A stretch of DNA of 64,000 nt from Chionis minor (GCA_013398295.1 VZSF01007296.1:566844-630843), one strand, 5' to 3'; counted from the stretch's first letter, positions 50,349 through 62,885 are shown. Program-made: numbers and translations. Notes: generated by a model from the sequence alone, not told the origin.

Positions 50349-53300
50349 TGAATTACATGCTCTACTGCTACACTTATATGTGGGAATTTTATTTTCATAG
50401 AAGTGTGTGTTTCTGACTTATTTTAAACGTGGAATTGCTGCATTCTTAGTACTTAGAGTACCTTCCAGGAAAGATACACAATGAATGTGTTTTTCTTTTT
50501 CTTTTTTTTTTTTTTCAAATGTCTCTTCCCACACCTCTTTATTTAACATAGTAAACAAACAAAACCAGAGAGGTATTGCTTTGTTCATTTTCAAGCTGTT
50601 TCTCACTTGTGCAGTTTATTCTGGATTTTACATCAATATATGAATGATGATTAATTTTCCTCTTGCCTTCTGAAAGGAAATATAGGTATATTTGAGGAAT
50701 GTTGGTATATTGGAGGAGGTAATAATACAGAAGTCTCATATTAATAGGCATTTTACATTGGTTAGAACTAGTATTTAAAAGATATAAGGGAATTACCTTC
50801 CTTAAGTACATGACAGAGGATTTTAGGGTAGATACCCACCCGCTATGTGTGCATAGGAATACAACAGTATTATAAATATTTAAAATTAAAATGAAAAGAG
50901 AAAGACCTACTTCTTACTCTGCAAAGATGTTGGATAAGAGCAGGACAATCTCTCTTCTGCTATGCAAGCTTACACGTGTAATTTGAGTAAGTGAAATTAA
51001 TAAATAATCTTGTACACTTTCTTTTCCATCTCACATGAGCGAACTCAGATTCTGTATTTGGCTGGTGTTTTATTTGCAGTCACCCTTAAATATGTTATGA
51101 ATACTCTGACTCTATGGGTGTGACAGATATTATTCTGATGATGGTTCTGTGAGTTTGGCCAGTATCAGACACATTATTCTGGACATGATCCTACTGTGAA
51201 CTTTTATTTAACAAAGTTTTTTTAAGGTAGGACAAATATACATCTGCTATTCATAAAAAGGACTGAGGCCTTAACCTTTTTTTTTTGTTCTTTGTTTTAT
51301 GCTCACATCATGTTCTGATATGTTGTCTTCTCATTTAGAATCTAAAATTTTACTGAGTTTCTCATTCCATTGCTTTGAATATTGGCTGTATCTCATCTTG
51401 TGATATCCTCACCCCACTGCAGCTTTATCATCTGTGAGTTTATAACTAGGCCAAGTACTACCTTTCTAGACTCCTCTTCCGTCTGTTCATACACAGATAC
51501 AACTGTTCAGTTCTTTTTATCTAGTCATGCAGAACTTATGCTTCTACGAATTAGAAGGATCTCTAAGAAAGGTGCTTAAACAGTTTGAGTAACTATGCTT
51601 AACTTCAGAAATGGACTACACAAGGTGCATTGAGAAGATAAATGTGATTTTTTGATTTCTCCAGTTACATTTTTAATAGCCCCAAATGCCCAATTGCGTA
51701 TCATTCATTCTACTGATCTCTACATGAGATTGATGCTTAAGGGCAGGGTGATAAGAAAATTAATTTGATACAAACGCTTTCAATCACAGCAGATTTACAA
51801 TTTACAATGTCTGTGCAATAATGAAAGTCAAAAATGACTTCTGCATTCTGTGTCATTGCATCAATATGCAATCTACATGTTTGCAGCCAAGATATGTTTA
51901 GGACTCTAATTATCTTTAAGTTCTGCATTGATTCCTTTTCTACATCAAGATTTTTACTGGTTTTGGTATTCTTTTTTTTGGAATTTTGGAAATTCCCATT
52001 TTTCCCTCTTACACAGTATAAAAATTCTTTTACTGTGTTGATCTTAATCAATGTATTGAATTTAAAACTTAGCACTTTACCCAGTGCTTATTACACCCTG
52101 GGGTTACAGCCTTAACAAAGCATTAGTGCTGCTTTTTTTATCATAAAATTTTCCTAAAGGCATTTTAGAACCCATGTATTTTTCCATCACTATTGCCACT
52201 TCATTACAATAAAGAAGAGACTTTATCCTTCTATAGTTTATCTTTCTCACTTGCTCTGTAGGTTCTTGTTATCCTGTTGTCCCAGAAAGTTTCTAATCCC
52301 TTTCAGTCCTGTTGCATATAATTCACAAATTTCTCAGAATGACATTTCTGTAGCAATCAAACTCTTCATACCTAGACCTGAAGAAAAGTCATATTAAGGT
52401 CAAATGCACATAGGTGTGTGTTTTCTCATTGGCAAATGACCTTAGAGAATAAGGTATTTTAAAATAATCCAATAACACATAGGGATCAGACCTTCTGGAA
52501 CAGGGAGAGTGCACCCACATCATTTTTCAAACATTTCAATCTTTCGTAAAATCTCTAAGTTCAGACTATAAAAAAAAAATCTCATGCTGGTCTCAAATTA
52601 CTTTTGGTTACCTTGAGACCTTATCTGATTTAATAAATGTTCACAACATGTAGCCCTTACACTGAGAGGAAGTTGAAAAGTCTCATTCTGGCACAAAATG
52701 ATTCCCATGTCTTTATGTTCTTTGACATTACCAGAGTCTATAAGTGAATCCAAGCTCATTTATTGCAGCAAGAGTTTGTAGGAGTGTCCCTAAAATCTGA
52801 ACTTGCTCAATGTAAGAATTTTTGCTGTCCAAGAAGCAGTGCCTCTAGGCTGTCAGAACACATGCAGCTGTTCCATTTTCCAGCCATCTGTCTAGATTGA
52901 AATACAGAAATAATATACAACTTACAGCATCTGTGACATTTAGTACCAGAGTTGTTAATGACAGAAGGTCAAATACCATAAAAAACAGAACTTAAAGCCT
53001 TTCACTCTGGTCATAAATGACTATTTAGATGAATGCTTTATTGTTGACACTCATGTCATAAAATAATTTATTAGTATTAATGTTTTGGAAATGACTGGTC
53101 TCACATTCGAAGTGTGAATATTCAGGAAATATATATACAGCTCTCAGGACTGACCCTTGAGCAGTGTGAAAACAAAAAAGCTAAGTTCACTTAATAAATA
53201 ATCCCCAACAAATAAATAATTAAAAATGAAAGATAAATAACTGCATTATCTAGTTGCACAGTTATGTGTTATCTATAATGAACATATCTAACCCTTTACA

Positions 53301-56300
53301 ATCTCTAGATGCAGCTACCAGTTATTCTCAAACTCACGGTCTTTCCGAATTCGCGGTCAGATGTGTTGTTCCAGATGCAATTCAGCGGGTTAAAAAAGTT
53401 AGTTCATTGCTTCTCCCAGGATGGCATCACCTCGGAGAGTTATCACCAGTTCTGTTTGCCGACCTAAGAGCACACTTGGTCATTACTAACTTGCTTCTGT
53501 AAAATTATCAGGGTTAGAAAACTGTGGAGTGCTGATACCTAGGTTAAACCAGTAGATCTGTAGGGATGTTAATGGGAAGGAAAGGGTGATGAGGAGCAGA
53601 GAGCAGTATTGGTTTAACCCAGCTCAGCTGTAGACAAAAAAAGCATGTCAGACCATTGTCTTATATGATCCCAAGGATATTCTTATACTCCGCTGTTCCC
53701 TGTATTTAGGCACAGTAATGCCAGCTGGACCATGAGATGCCCAGTTAATAAAATAACACGTGAATAAACTATTTACATAAGCTTTATTCTAACGTGCTAT
53801 TGCATCACTTGAAGTTTGGTGGTCAAGAAAAAGACCAAAGCATAAGCATCAGAAGCATGTGATCACTTTGGATGGCCAGCATATCTGATCAAAGTGATAT
53901 AGATATTTTGGATTACTATTGAGGAACACCAAGGAGCTAGAGGAGACACATGTAAATTCGATGTTTGTAATAAATGAGAGTTTATAGAGGATTTTAGACC
54001 TGAATTGAAATTGTAATGAGTTCTCATGTGCCACAGAAGTAATATAAATCTGTTGAAGTTCTGGACTAGGAAATATTATTCTATAGGAGATGTGGCAAAG
54101 GCTAGCACTTTGTGTCTTTCTAATAATATATCTCCAAAGTTAAGAGACTCAGGATGAAATTTATACTGTTTTTATTGTGGGAATCTGACTTTTTTAAGCT
54201 CATTTAACCCTACCAATATAACTGATGTTATAAGGGTATTCCTCAGATTGCAGTGATATAAACACACTCGGGATCAAGTCAAACATTAGTACTGATGAAG
54301 TGAAAGCATAGTAAGAGTGTAAATCAGCAAACATTTAAACCTTTTACTCTTTTGAACTACCAACATCACTAAAAATAATTTTACTCCAGATTAGAAGTAA
54401 TTTTGGAAAGATTTAATTCTATATTTTCCAACAGTTAAAATTACATCCAGTCTAACATCAACAGTTTTATTGGAATTATCACAGAAATTAATTCTGTGAA
54501 TTGTTTTATTCCACTACCTGTGGCAATTGAATTCTAACAGCTGCACAAAGACTTTAAGCAGTACCTTAAGGTGAAAATTCTTGTGGTTGTTTCTAGAACC
54601 ATCCTTAGCATAATAAATATGCAAATATTGGATAGTTTTCCAGTATGTCTGCTTTTATTTGATGTTACCAAAAATAATAAGGTAAATTAAAGGTCAATTT
54701 AAACATATATTAAGAGAAAAAAAAAAAGCGAATTGTGATGCTTTCATTTGGAAAAGGCAGTGCAATTAAAAACAGGCAGCTATTGTGAAAACCTTAAGGA
54801 TTAATGGGGAAAGCTATAAATTATGATTTATAGTGAGAGAATGCAATTTCTTGAAATGGATCAAGCCTGAATTAAACCTGCTCCAAAAGTGTGCTTTATA
54901 AGTTTTTTACCTGGATCTATATGATCTGCAAAATGCCACTTAAATGGTAGCCAGGGATATAATTTGTACTTCCCACGAGAAACCAGAAAGAAAGTTAAAT
55001 CTAAAGAGCACATTGCACATTCCAGTCATCAATTCTTCCTCACAATATCTCTACAAAATCCTTTTGTACTGCAGGTTTTTTTTATACTAGCATTGGACAT
55101 TTCATGGTGTCCCTGGGGTTGCTGAACTTCATGGGATCATGTGTCTTGGATCAGCTGTATGCCACTGACTAGTAAAAAAATAGAGAACAGCATTATTTCA
55201 GAGATGATCTTCAGAGCAAAAATGTATGTGAAGGTACAGAGAAATATTTATGTGGAGGAAAGCATTCAGCTTATCAGTACAGATTTGCATTGGCATCCAC
55301 TCCTCTTGATGAGGGTGTTGAGGAGCAAGTTAACTGTTGTGTAATGTGACTACTACTATGAATACATTAATGATCCATATATGCAAATTTTATGAGAATA
55401 AATCACAGGGACAGATCATCGATATCTGACCTTGCCCCAGAGTAAATAAATGTTAAATTGTCAATGGAATAACCTGTGATGGTCTTGGGCAATAACCTCT
55501 TAGCCTCTTTATGAAACTGTAGAGGTGAAACTCCTGACAATTTTTTTTACCTCCTGATGCTTTCAGCCTCCTGTCACATGGCAGTGTAGCTTCAGTTCTG
55601 GAAGGCCCAAGATACGAAGTCTTCAATACTCCCTGTTCTTCCACCTTGCTGGAATGAGAACGGTATTCAGCAATGAGACAGAGATTTGTTTTGTGTGCCA
55701 GAAATGGTGGCAACCAGCAGAGGAGATTGAGATGGTACCTTCTTCAGTTACTGGTGGCTTCATGCAAGGTAAGTCATTACTCAAAAAGTGAAGTTACATC
55801 CATTCTATTGGAAATTATTGTTTAAGTCAAAACCAAACTGTATGTAATTTTCAGTGTCAGTTGTCCATGCCAAAATCTGATTGAGCAAGGTTACTGTGAG
55901 GTTTATTTCACTGCAGATAGTCATGCAGTGTTACCACTGGTGCTACAGGCAGTAGAACCAGGCAGATGGGTGCTGTCATTTTCAGAGCTATTAGCATTCC
56001 AGCAACTGAGAAAGCACGGAAAATAACTCCAAATATGTAAAAAATTAAAAATTATTAAAATTCAGGGAATTATTTAAAAAAAAACCCAAACAACAGAAAT
56101 AAAAACCAGAGACCAAGTATTGAGCAAGATGCTCAATTTCCTAATCCATTTTCATAGCCTATTAAGGCCTGTAAATCCACAGTAAGAGTCACAGACACAC
56201 GCACATTTTAAAATTTAGTTACACTTGGTTAGAACTGTAGTGTTTCACAAAATGGATACAACTAGAAATATTTTTATCCTTTTTATCCTCGTTGTAAAAA

Positions 56301-56586
56301 GATAAGCATGGAAAGATGCTATGTAACTACTAAACAATTTTAGGAAATTGAAGAATTCTGATTATATATACAAAAAGGAGATTGTTGATTGCTCAAATGA
56401 AGATTTGAGACCTCCCTGAGAAATTATTGTCAGATCCATGGATGAAGGGAAGACGTGAGCGAAAGTGTGTGTGTGCCCATATGTCAGAAAGACAAATAGC
56501 TCAGTCTGTTTTATGTTTGTATGAAACCAACATTCACATCACGCTTTTTGTGAGTCTAGGCTATGCATTCGAAGTTTCTCCCAGCA
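50349..56586. other. AT-rich unique sequence; includes the best exon-like segment
   Basis: A T run lies at about 50498-50515. The 202-base segment 55567-55768 has textbook splice signals and an open frame (see findings). Other ORFs (up to 112 codons, 51737-52115, on both strands) overlap on opposite strands and match nothing I know. No repeats recognised in this stretch. Confidence 0.5.
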
Positions 56587-56591
56587 CATGG
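56587..56591. repeat. Target-site duplication, left copy (CATGG)
   Basis: It is identical to 57310-57314 directly after the LTR. Confidence 0.8.
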
Positions 56592-57309
56592 TGGTGGGTT
56601 GGCCCTGGCTAAGAGCCAAACACCTATCTAGCTGCTCGCTTACATCCCCTCCTCAGCAGGGTAGGGCAGAAAAGAGGAAGAACAGGAAGGAGAAATTTCA
56701 TGGGTAGGGATAAATGCAGGGAGATTGCTTACCAGTTACTGTCAGCAGCAAAAGACTCAACTTGGAAAAGTCAACCTAATCTACATAAATATGTAGTTAC
56801 CGATTTCGTGTAGTGGGAAGCAAAAAGAAAAATGTTAAAGAAACACCTTTCCCCACTGGCCCCCCTTTCCCGTGCTTAACGGTATTCTTTCATTTCTGGC
56901 TGTTCCACCCCTGCCCCAAGTGGTGCAGGGTATGTGGGGGTTTCTCACTGCTTCTCCTTCCTCCTCACACTTCTGTGCTCCAGCATGGGCTCTCCACAAA
57001 CTTCAGGGGATATATGCTCTGCCATGGACCATCTCCTCCTCCTCTGACGCTGGTTTTCCCACTGCTGTTTCTCATGCTTTTTGTTCCTTCGTCCTCTCTC
57101 TGTCTGGAGTTTTATGCCTTTTTAAAAATGTGCTTTCATGGAGGTGCCAATAGCTTGGCTGATGTGCTCAGCTCTGTTCTGTGATGGGTCCATTGGAGCC
57201 GATTGGACCTGGTTGTGTCTGGCACGGGGAATCCCCTGGCCTCCTCCCACAGAGGCCACCCCTGCAGGCCCCCTGGCTACCACCTTGCCACATGTACACC
57301 CGAAATACA
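56592..57309. mobile_element. Solo LTR, shorter relative of the one at 20973
   Basis: The element is 718 bp, begins TGGTGGGTTGGCCCTGG and ends CGAAATACA. It is flanked by the 5-bp duplication CATGG. It shares with the LTR at 20973-22103 the opening phrase, the CTCCTCAGC-GGG block, the GGGAGAT-GCTTA-CAGTTAC block, the GGTCCAT-GGAGC block and the terminal CAGAGGCCACCCCTG/CTTGCCA. It lacks most of the internal 45-bp repeat region. No retroviral coding sequence remains. Open frames of 60-123 codons inside it are not genes. Its right half is repeated after the N at 57741, most likely through an assembly error. Confidence 0.88.
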
Positions 57310-57740
57310 CATGGGAAAGTGTTACGAAAAAACATTGAAAATGTTTTGCTTCAGCCTAAGTTAGAGCTGGAAAATTTTAATCGCATGGGAAATCCAGTTA
57401 TTTTCCAAATTTTTTCTTTCTTGCTGGTATACATCGCAGGAGATCTCTTGCTTTGTATTGAATGTGGAAACTGAAACTGCAAAACTGTGATACCATTGGT
57501 TAAAAATCAAATGACATGATCTAAAATACAGTTGTGTGGCTGAGCCTTTGTTTTCAGAAAACATAATTTCTTTTATTCCTTAGCAATTCTAATTGAAATT
57601 GCCATCTTCCCTCTCCCCACCAAAGTCATTCTGAAATCTAACACTCATTAAAAAGAGAGAGTATATCACCTCTGGAAAACTTAGCCTTAAAGCTTCTAAT
57701 TTTCAATAACTGAGCTGCAATTAACCAATTACTTTTATTG
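57310..57740. other. Unique flank right of the LTR, up to the gap
   Basis: It starts with the right target-site duplication CATGG (57310-57314). The sequence is AT-rich and non-coding. All of it recurs at 58121-58551. Confidence 0.7.
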
Positions 57741-57741
57741 N
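57741..57741. other. Single-N assembly gap
   Basis: The only ambiguous base in the window lies exactly at the junction of two identical 810-base segments. It marks a contig join of unknown size rather than one unknown base. Confidence 0.9.
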
Positions 57742-58551
57742 TATGTGGGGGTTTCTCACTGCTTCTCCTTCCTCCTCACACTTCTGTGCTCCAGCATGGG
57801 CTCTCCACAAACTTCAGGGGATATATGCTCTGCCATGGACCATCTCCTCCTCCTCTGACGCTGGTTTTCCCACTGCTGTTTCTCATGCTTTTTGTTCCTT
57901 CGTCCTCTCTCTGTCTGGAGTTTTATGCCTTTTTAAAAATGTGCTTTCATGGAGGTGCCAATAGCTTGGCTGATGTGCTCAGCTCTGTTCTGTGATGGGT
58001 CCATTGGAGCCGATTGGACCTGGTTGTGTCTGGCACGGGGAATCCCCTGGCCTCCTCCCACAGAGGCCACCCCTGCAGGCCCCCTGGCTACCACCTTGCC
58101 ACATGTACACCCGAAATACACATGGGAAAGTGTTACGAAAAAACATTGAAAATGTTTTGCTTCAGCCTAAGTTAGAGCTGGAAAATTTTAATCGCATGGG
58201 AAATCCAGTTATTTTCCAAATTTTTTCTTTCTTGCTGGTATACATCGCAGGAGATCTCTTGCTTTGTATTGAATGTGGAAACTGAAACTGCAAAACTGTG
58301 ATACCATTGGTTAAAAATCAAATGACATGATCTAAAATACAGTTGTGTGGCTGAGCCTTTGTTTTCAGAAAACATAATTTCTTTTATTCCTTAGCAATTC
58401 TAATTGAAATTGCCATCTTCCCTCTCCCCACCAAAGTCATTCTGAAATCTAACACTCATTAAAAAGAGAGAGTATATCACCTCTGGAAAACTTAGCCTTA
58501 AAGCTTCTAATTTTCAATAACTGAGCTGCAATTAACCAATTACTTTTATTG
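57742..58551. repeat. Duplicate of 56931-57740, probably an assembly artefact
   Basis: Every stretch compared is identical to the sequence 811 positions earlier. It starts with TATGTGGGGGTTTC and ends with CAATTACTTTTATTG. It includes the right 379 bases of the LTR (57742-58120). All open frames in it are exact repeats of those in the first copy. The absence of any difference, with N exactly at the junction, points to unmerged contig ends. Confidence 0.88.
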
Positions 58552-60464
58552 TTTAGTGCTTAGACTGTAAAGCTTTTAAAAATGCTGTTATAAACACCAG
58601 TTGTTTATGATCCTGCAGTTGTAAGACACAATGCTATTTGTAGCTTGGCAGGCATTTAATCTCTGGTGACCGTGAGATACATCTTGAAAGCTCTTTAGTA
58701 GTATTTTGTATTTCCTGCCATTAACAGTGAAGCTGTAGGTCCAATCACATCCATTTTGGAACCGGAGTCTGTTCTTCTAGTTCAGCTTTGCTGCAACTAT
58801 TAGAAAAAAACATCTTGAATTTTAGTCAGCACACTAAGTATTCTTTAAAGATTAGTAATCACTCAGCTCTGGCATGGTAGCAGAAAAAACAAAAAGTCTC
58901 TGTTTGACCTTTTCCAACAGGAACTTCCAAATCTTAATATTACAAGATTTGCTTACTTACAGTTTTAAAGTAAATACCTACAAAATATTCTCCTATAATG
59001 TTGAACTATAAAGAAAAAAGAAAGGAAAAGAAGAGAAGAAGAAAAAAAAAGCTATCAGCAAAGAGATATTCAGCTGCTGCCCAAAAAGAAAAGATACTTC
59101 ACACAGAGGGCATAGAGGAAACCAATGTGCAGAAAAGAAGCAGAAGGGAAAACTAATGCACGAATGAAATAACAAGAGTACTGTAGCTGCTGGATATGCT
59201 AAAGGCTGGACAAAGCAAATTAAACACCTTCACTAGACTAGCTTACTCTTTAACAAAATACAAAACTGTCAACAAGAAGAGAAAATGTCACCAAATGTCA
59301 GCAGCAGAACAACCACAAAATAAAATAGAATATTTTCCTTGAGATAAAAGCTGCACAAACTCCGTGAAGCTCTCACAGTCAAATTCTGAAAGAAGAAGAA
59401 AAAAAAAAAGCCTTAGGGAGAATATGACAATGTTAATAGACAGTCAAACAGAAACCAGCCCTATTGGGACAGAATGAAAAAGAAATTTCTCACAAGTAAC
59501 ATCCAAGCGCAGACTGACCTGAATGAATGACCTAGTACAGGAGTCTCCAAATTTAGACGGAACAACATTTTTGAATTGGAACACAAGGTAGTAAATTGTG
59601 TTATGAAAAATTAAATGCTCTGTGATACTGTATGGGAGAGTTGTTCTGTGTAGTGGAACTTATGTGCTTAGTAATTTTCTTTTACTAGTGTAAAGAAAAG
59701 AAACATTTATCTTTCCTGCAGTTAGATACTTTAGTCCTTCTTTGGCAACAAAGAATAAGTTCAGTCCATTAATACAGACGGCATCCTGGGCTCAAGTATC
59801 TGGAGAGCATGAAACTTGCTTTCCATTTTCATGTGCCTAAAGATTTTCACCCTCATCTCTTTTTCAGACATCCATCTTGTGTATTCAGGGGTGAATTGTC
59901 CTCATTACCACCTCCTGATATTTTTGTCCTTTGTATGAAATCAAGACCTGTTAGTATAAATTATGAAACATCCATAATCTATTGGCCTGTGAATAGTTTT
60001 GTGTTTTACATATGTATACTATGTATATACTGTATACAATAGAGGGAAGGAAAAAAGATGCAGATAAAGAGGGATTTTGGTAGAGGAGATGTATTGCCTT
60101 CAGACAAATGGAAGATTTCATTTCTATCAAAAAGGAAAGAAACCAGCTCAAATAGGAGACATTAGGTGTAATGTCACAGAAACAATGGTAAGATCACAAG
60201 CCTCTAGACTCTGTCTACTATGAGTTTAGTAGCATGTTTGCAGCATCATCATCAACACCCAAACAGTATGTTATGTGCCTCTGCTGTTTTGGATGCCAAG
60301 CCAGGTTCCGAGACATTAAAAAAAAAAAAGGGAGAAGAGGGGAGAAAAACAACGACAAAGTGAGAGTCAAGAAGTCCTGCATCAGTGTAATGCTTGAAGT
60401 AGGATGTGTCTGTATTACCCTGCCAGTGATTATAGCAGGAGTAACCTAACATTTCATGACTGGT
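58552..60464. other. AT-rich unique sequence, no gene seen
   Basis: It holds a 42-base pure purine tract (59010-59051) and A-rich runs near 59395-59410. A CAGGAGTCTCCAAATTT phrase near 59537 faintly resembles hAT-type ends, but no partner was found. No gene recognised. Confidence 0.55.
59010..59051. repeat. Pure purine tract, 42 bases
   Basis: Only A and G occur, with GAA and GAAA words in near-mirror arrangement. Such tracts can adopt triplex structure under supercoiling (known property). No function is implied. Confidence 0.85.
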
Positions 60465-60610
60465 TGTACTGGATTTGGCTGGGATGGAGTTAATTTTCTT
60501 CACATGAGTCTCATGGGTGAGGCTCACTGGATGAGTGGTACTGTGGTTTTAGATTTGTGACTACAATGGTCACACCCCAGTGTTTCAGCTATTGCTGAAC
60601 ACTGCTTACC
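60465..60610 (+). mobile_element. 5' fragment of a different avian ERV LTR
   Basis: It begins TGTACTGGATTTGGCTGGG and continues with ATGGAGTTAATTTTCTTCAC, then GGTACTGTGGTTTTAGATTT and TTTCAGCTATTGCTGAACAC, in the order of a common avian LTR that I recognise. The match fades after GTGCTTAC-like sequence at about 60608, so most of the LTR is missing. The promoter part, polyadenylation signal and 3' end were not found. Confidence 0.75.
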
Positions 60611-61974
60611 ATGATATTCCATGCACTTGAAAAAGTGCATGTCCTCCCCTTTCTCTCCTGAACTACTGGGTGTTGGGATGCTGAAATGACTACATCCAGG
60701 AGAAGACTTATACTTGTGACTATTGCATAGGAACCAGTTACTACTGATCAGTGTCCTGATTCAGGCACCGCACTTAAGAGAGATAAGACTTAGGTTCCTC
60801 CCTTTCTCATCGCTTCCTCCAGATCACCATGACTGTTTTCTGATACAAGTTCCTAGACTTTCTCTCTATAAACCGAACAAAAAGGTTGAGGCAGATTAGA
60901 TGGGATTGTGAATGCCACAAGATGACTAAATACTTAAAACCAAGTCATTAGCACCTGTCAACCCCCTTCTCCACAAGCTTTATGTGTGTAACATATTCAG
61001 GATGCGCAGCAGCATCAGAACAGAATGAGTGAGTGGTCTTCCCATTCACTTCTCCTACCTTTGGCTGTTAAAGGATCCCGTCCTCAAAGATTTATGCTCC
61101 ATAAGTATAATCCCACTGAATTCAAGAGAAGAATTTATGTTTGTGTTTATTCAGTATACGGCCCCTGCAGGCTTTTCATCCATGGACAGATGCAGCCAAA
61201 TGAAAGCATCCAGATTCACAGAGGTCCACCTCTCCATGGCAGTTTTCCATGATATTTTTCATTCCAGCTCTCCAAATTTTATTTTACTTCCATTTGAATT
61301 ACTGGGTAATTTAAAGAATGCTTTTAAGGGCTGTTATTCATTGTGAGATTAATGGGGACATTCAGCCTCAGATGAACAAAGTATACACCTAGGGATGGAG
61401 GAAAGTTTGTGAGCTCCAAGGATCTTGATCACTAGAAGGGAGGAATGTTAGCTGGTACTCCAGTAATTAATGGTTAAATTACCCTTGGGTAGTAAGTAGT
61501 AGGTAGCATAACTTTACAATCTGGTAGCTTTAAATTTCATGTCTAATTGTACAAGTGGGAGTTAGAACACAGGTTGAAGACATAATGAAATTACCGTAGG
61601 GAGGAACAGACTAATGAACTGAAGTCCAGCAAAAGTTATAGCTACATTGCTGTCATCTTGAAAATCTGTAAATAACAACTATGAAAACCGTTGAGGGCAC
61701 TAGACAGTGGATTTTATGTGTATATAAGCATGAAATGTGGGTTCGGAGGAATAATTGAGTTTGCTATATTTTCAAGTATGTACTTGGAAAAAAAATCACT
61801 TGGTCATCATTTAATCTCCTATGCACACCTTTTTCATCTTATTTGCATTTTTAATGCAAAACCCCACAGAATATCTCTTCAATCATACTGAATTGGTTTC
61901 TATCAAACAGTGCATATACAACTTTGTAAGTCTTTTAATTGTTCAGCAAAAAAACTTAGAGGAAAGCATACTGG
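60611..61974. other. Unique sequence after the LTR fragment
   Basis: A perfect hairpin lies at 60620-60641. Open frames of 75 and 105 codons overlap at 61025-61346 in different frames and match nothing I know. No further repeat recognised. Confidence 0.5.
60620..60641. repeat. Perfect 9-bp hairpin with GAAA loop
   Basis: CATGCACTT (60620-60628) and AAGTGCATG (60633-60641) are exact reverse complements separated by GAAA. Confidence 0.9.
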
Positions 61975-62037
61975 CACGGTTGGACTCATTGATCTTTAAA
62001 AGTCTTTTACAACTTAAAAAATTCTATGATTCTATGA
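61975..62037 (+). mobile_element. CR1 LINE 3' terminus fragment, sense
   Basis: GGTTGGACTCATTGATCTTT, then AGTCTTTTACAACTTAAA and the terminal ATTCTATGATTCTATGATA repeat are diagnostic of a CR1 3' end. The copy is only about 60 bp and slightly diverged. It lies inside a 76-codon open frame, which should be ignored. Confidence 0.85.
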
Positions 62038-62614
62038 TAATAGAATTCTGAAATCTTGGTTTACTGAACAGTAATTCTAAACCAGCTTTTTAATGAAGTG
62101 GTCTGTTTAAATCAAGCTATCTTCACTTAATAAAATACACATAAGTGAATTCAGTGCTTTAGCAAATGTAGCTGAAAACCGATCTCGGTAGGTGTGTTTT
62201 CTTCAAGGTCTTTTAATATGACTTTGTAGATTATTTTTTTAAGTTTCCATTCTGTGTAAACTTCATTTGAATATCAGGTATGATCCTTTACCTACTATAG
62301 AAGTTTGACAAAATGCCACTTGACCTTCCAAAGGAGGCCACAGCCTTTACTTGTTATATAAACTTAAATGTAGTTAATGTGACTTTACCTATATAACATC
62401 ATCTTCCAAGGTACTGTGGACTTTTTAATGGATTATCGCTACATCAGCTATACCAGTATCACTGAGATGAACAGTATTAGTTTCTGTGTTACCCAGACCT
62501 TGGTATTGCCTAGCCTATGAATCATTTCAACAGCAGGGATTCCATTAGTTTATGGGTCAACCTGTGCCATCAGCTCAGTTCTTATGATCTCGATTCTTTC
62601 CTAATATCCTGTAT
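62038..62614. other. AT-rich unique sequence, no gene seen
   Basis: Nothing recognised; no open frame of note. Confidence 0.55.
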
Positions 62615-62885
62615 TTTTTGCTGCAGCTGAAACCTGTTACTTCTTGTGCTGTACACCACTGTAATGCAGGAATAAATTATTTTCCCCTTGTTCCACAGCC
62701 TTTAATGTAATTAAAACCTATCCTATGTCTCCATTCAGTTCTGTCTTCAGGTTAAAAAGCTGTCCAGTCTTGTCTTCCTGTGTTTCCTGGACCTCTGACC
62801 ACCTTGACCTCTGACCACCTGCTGATCTTCTCTCAGCTCTACCCAGTTAATGCCCATCTTCCTTGGACTACAGTAACCAAGTCTC
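62615..62885 (-). mobile_element. Ancient CR1 LINE fragment, antisense
   Basis: The plus strand carries, in order, GCTGAAACCTGTTACTTCTTG, AATAAATTATTTTCC, TTCAGTTCTGTCTTCAGG, TTTCCTGGACCTCTGACCA and TCTACCCAGTTAATGCCCAT. These parallel the reverse complement of old amniote CR1 (compare the 'cttcttgt...', 'agaataaattgttc', 'cttcagtcttctcttct' and 'ctctccaattaat' blocks). Divergence is high. It contains a local tandem duplication of 16 bases at 62790-62820. Confidence 0.65.
62790..62820. repeat. 16-bp tandem duplication
   Basis: GACCTCTGACCACCTT is followed directly by a second copy identical over its first 15 bases. It is local slippage within the CR1 relic. Confidence 0.8.

Noticed and set aside
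57743..58375. Second set of LTR-derived ORFs after the N
   Set aside because: Exact repeats of those before the N; they disappear if the duplication is an assembly error.
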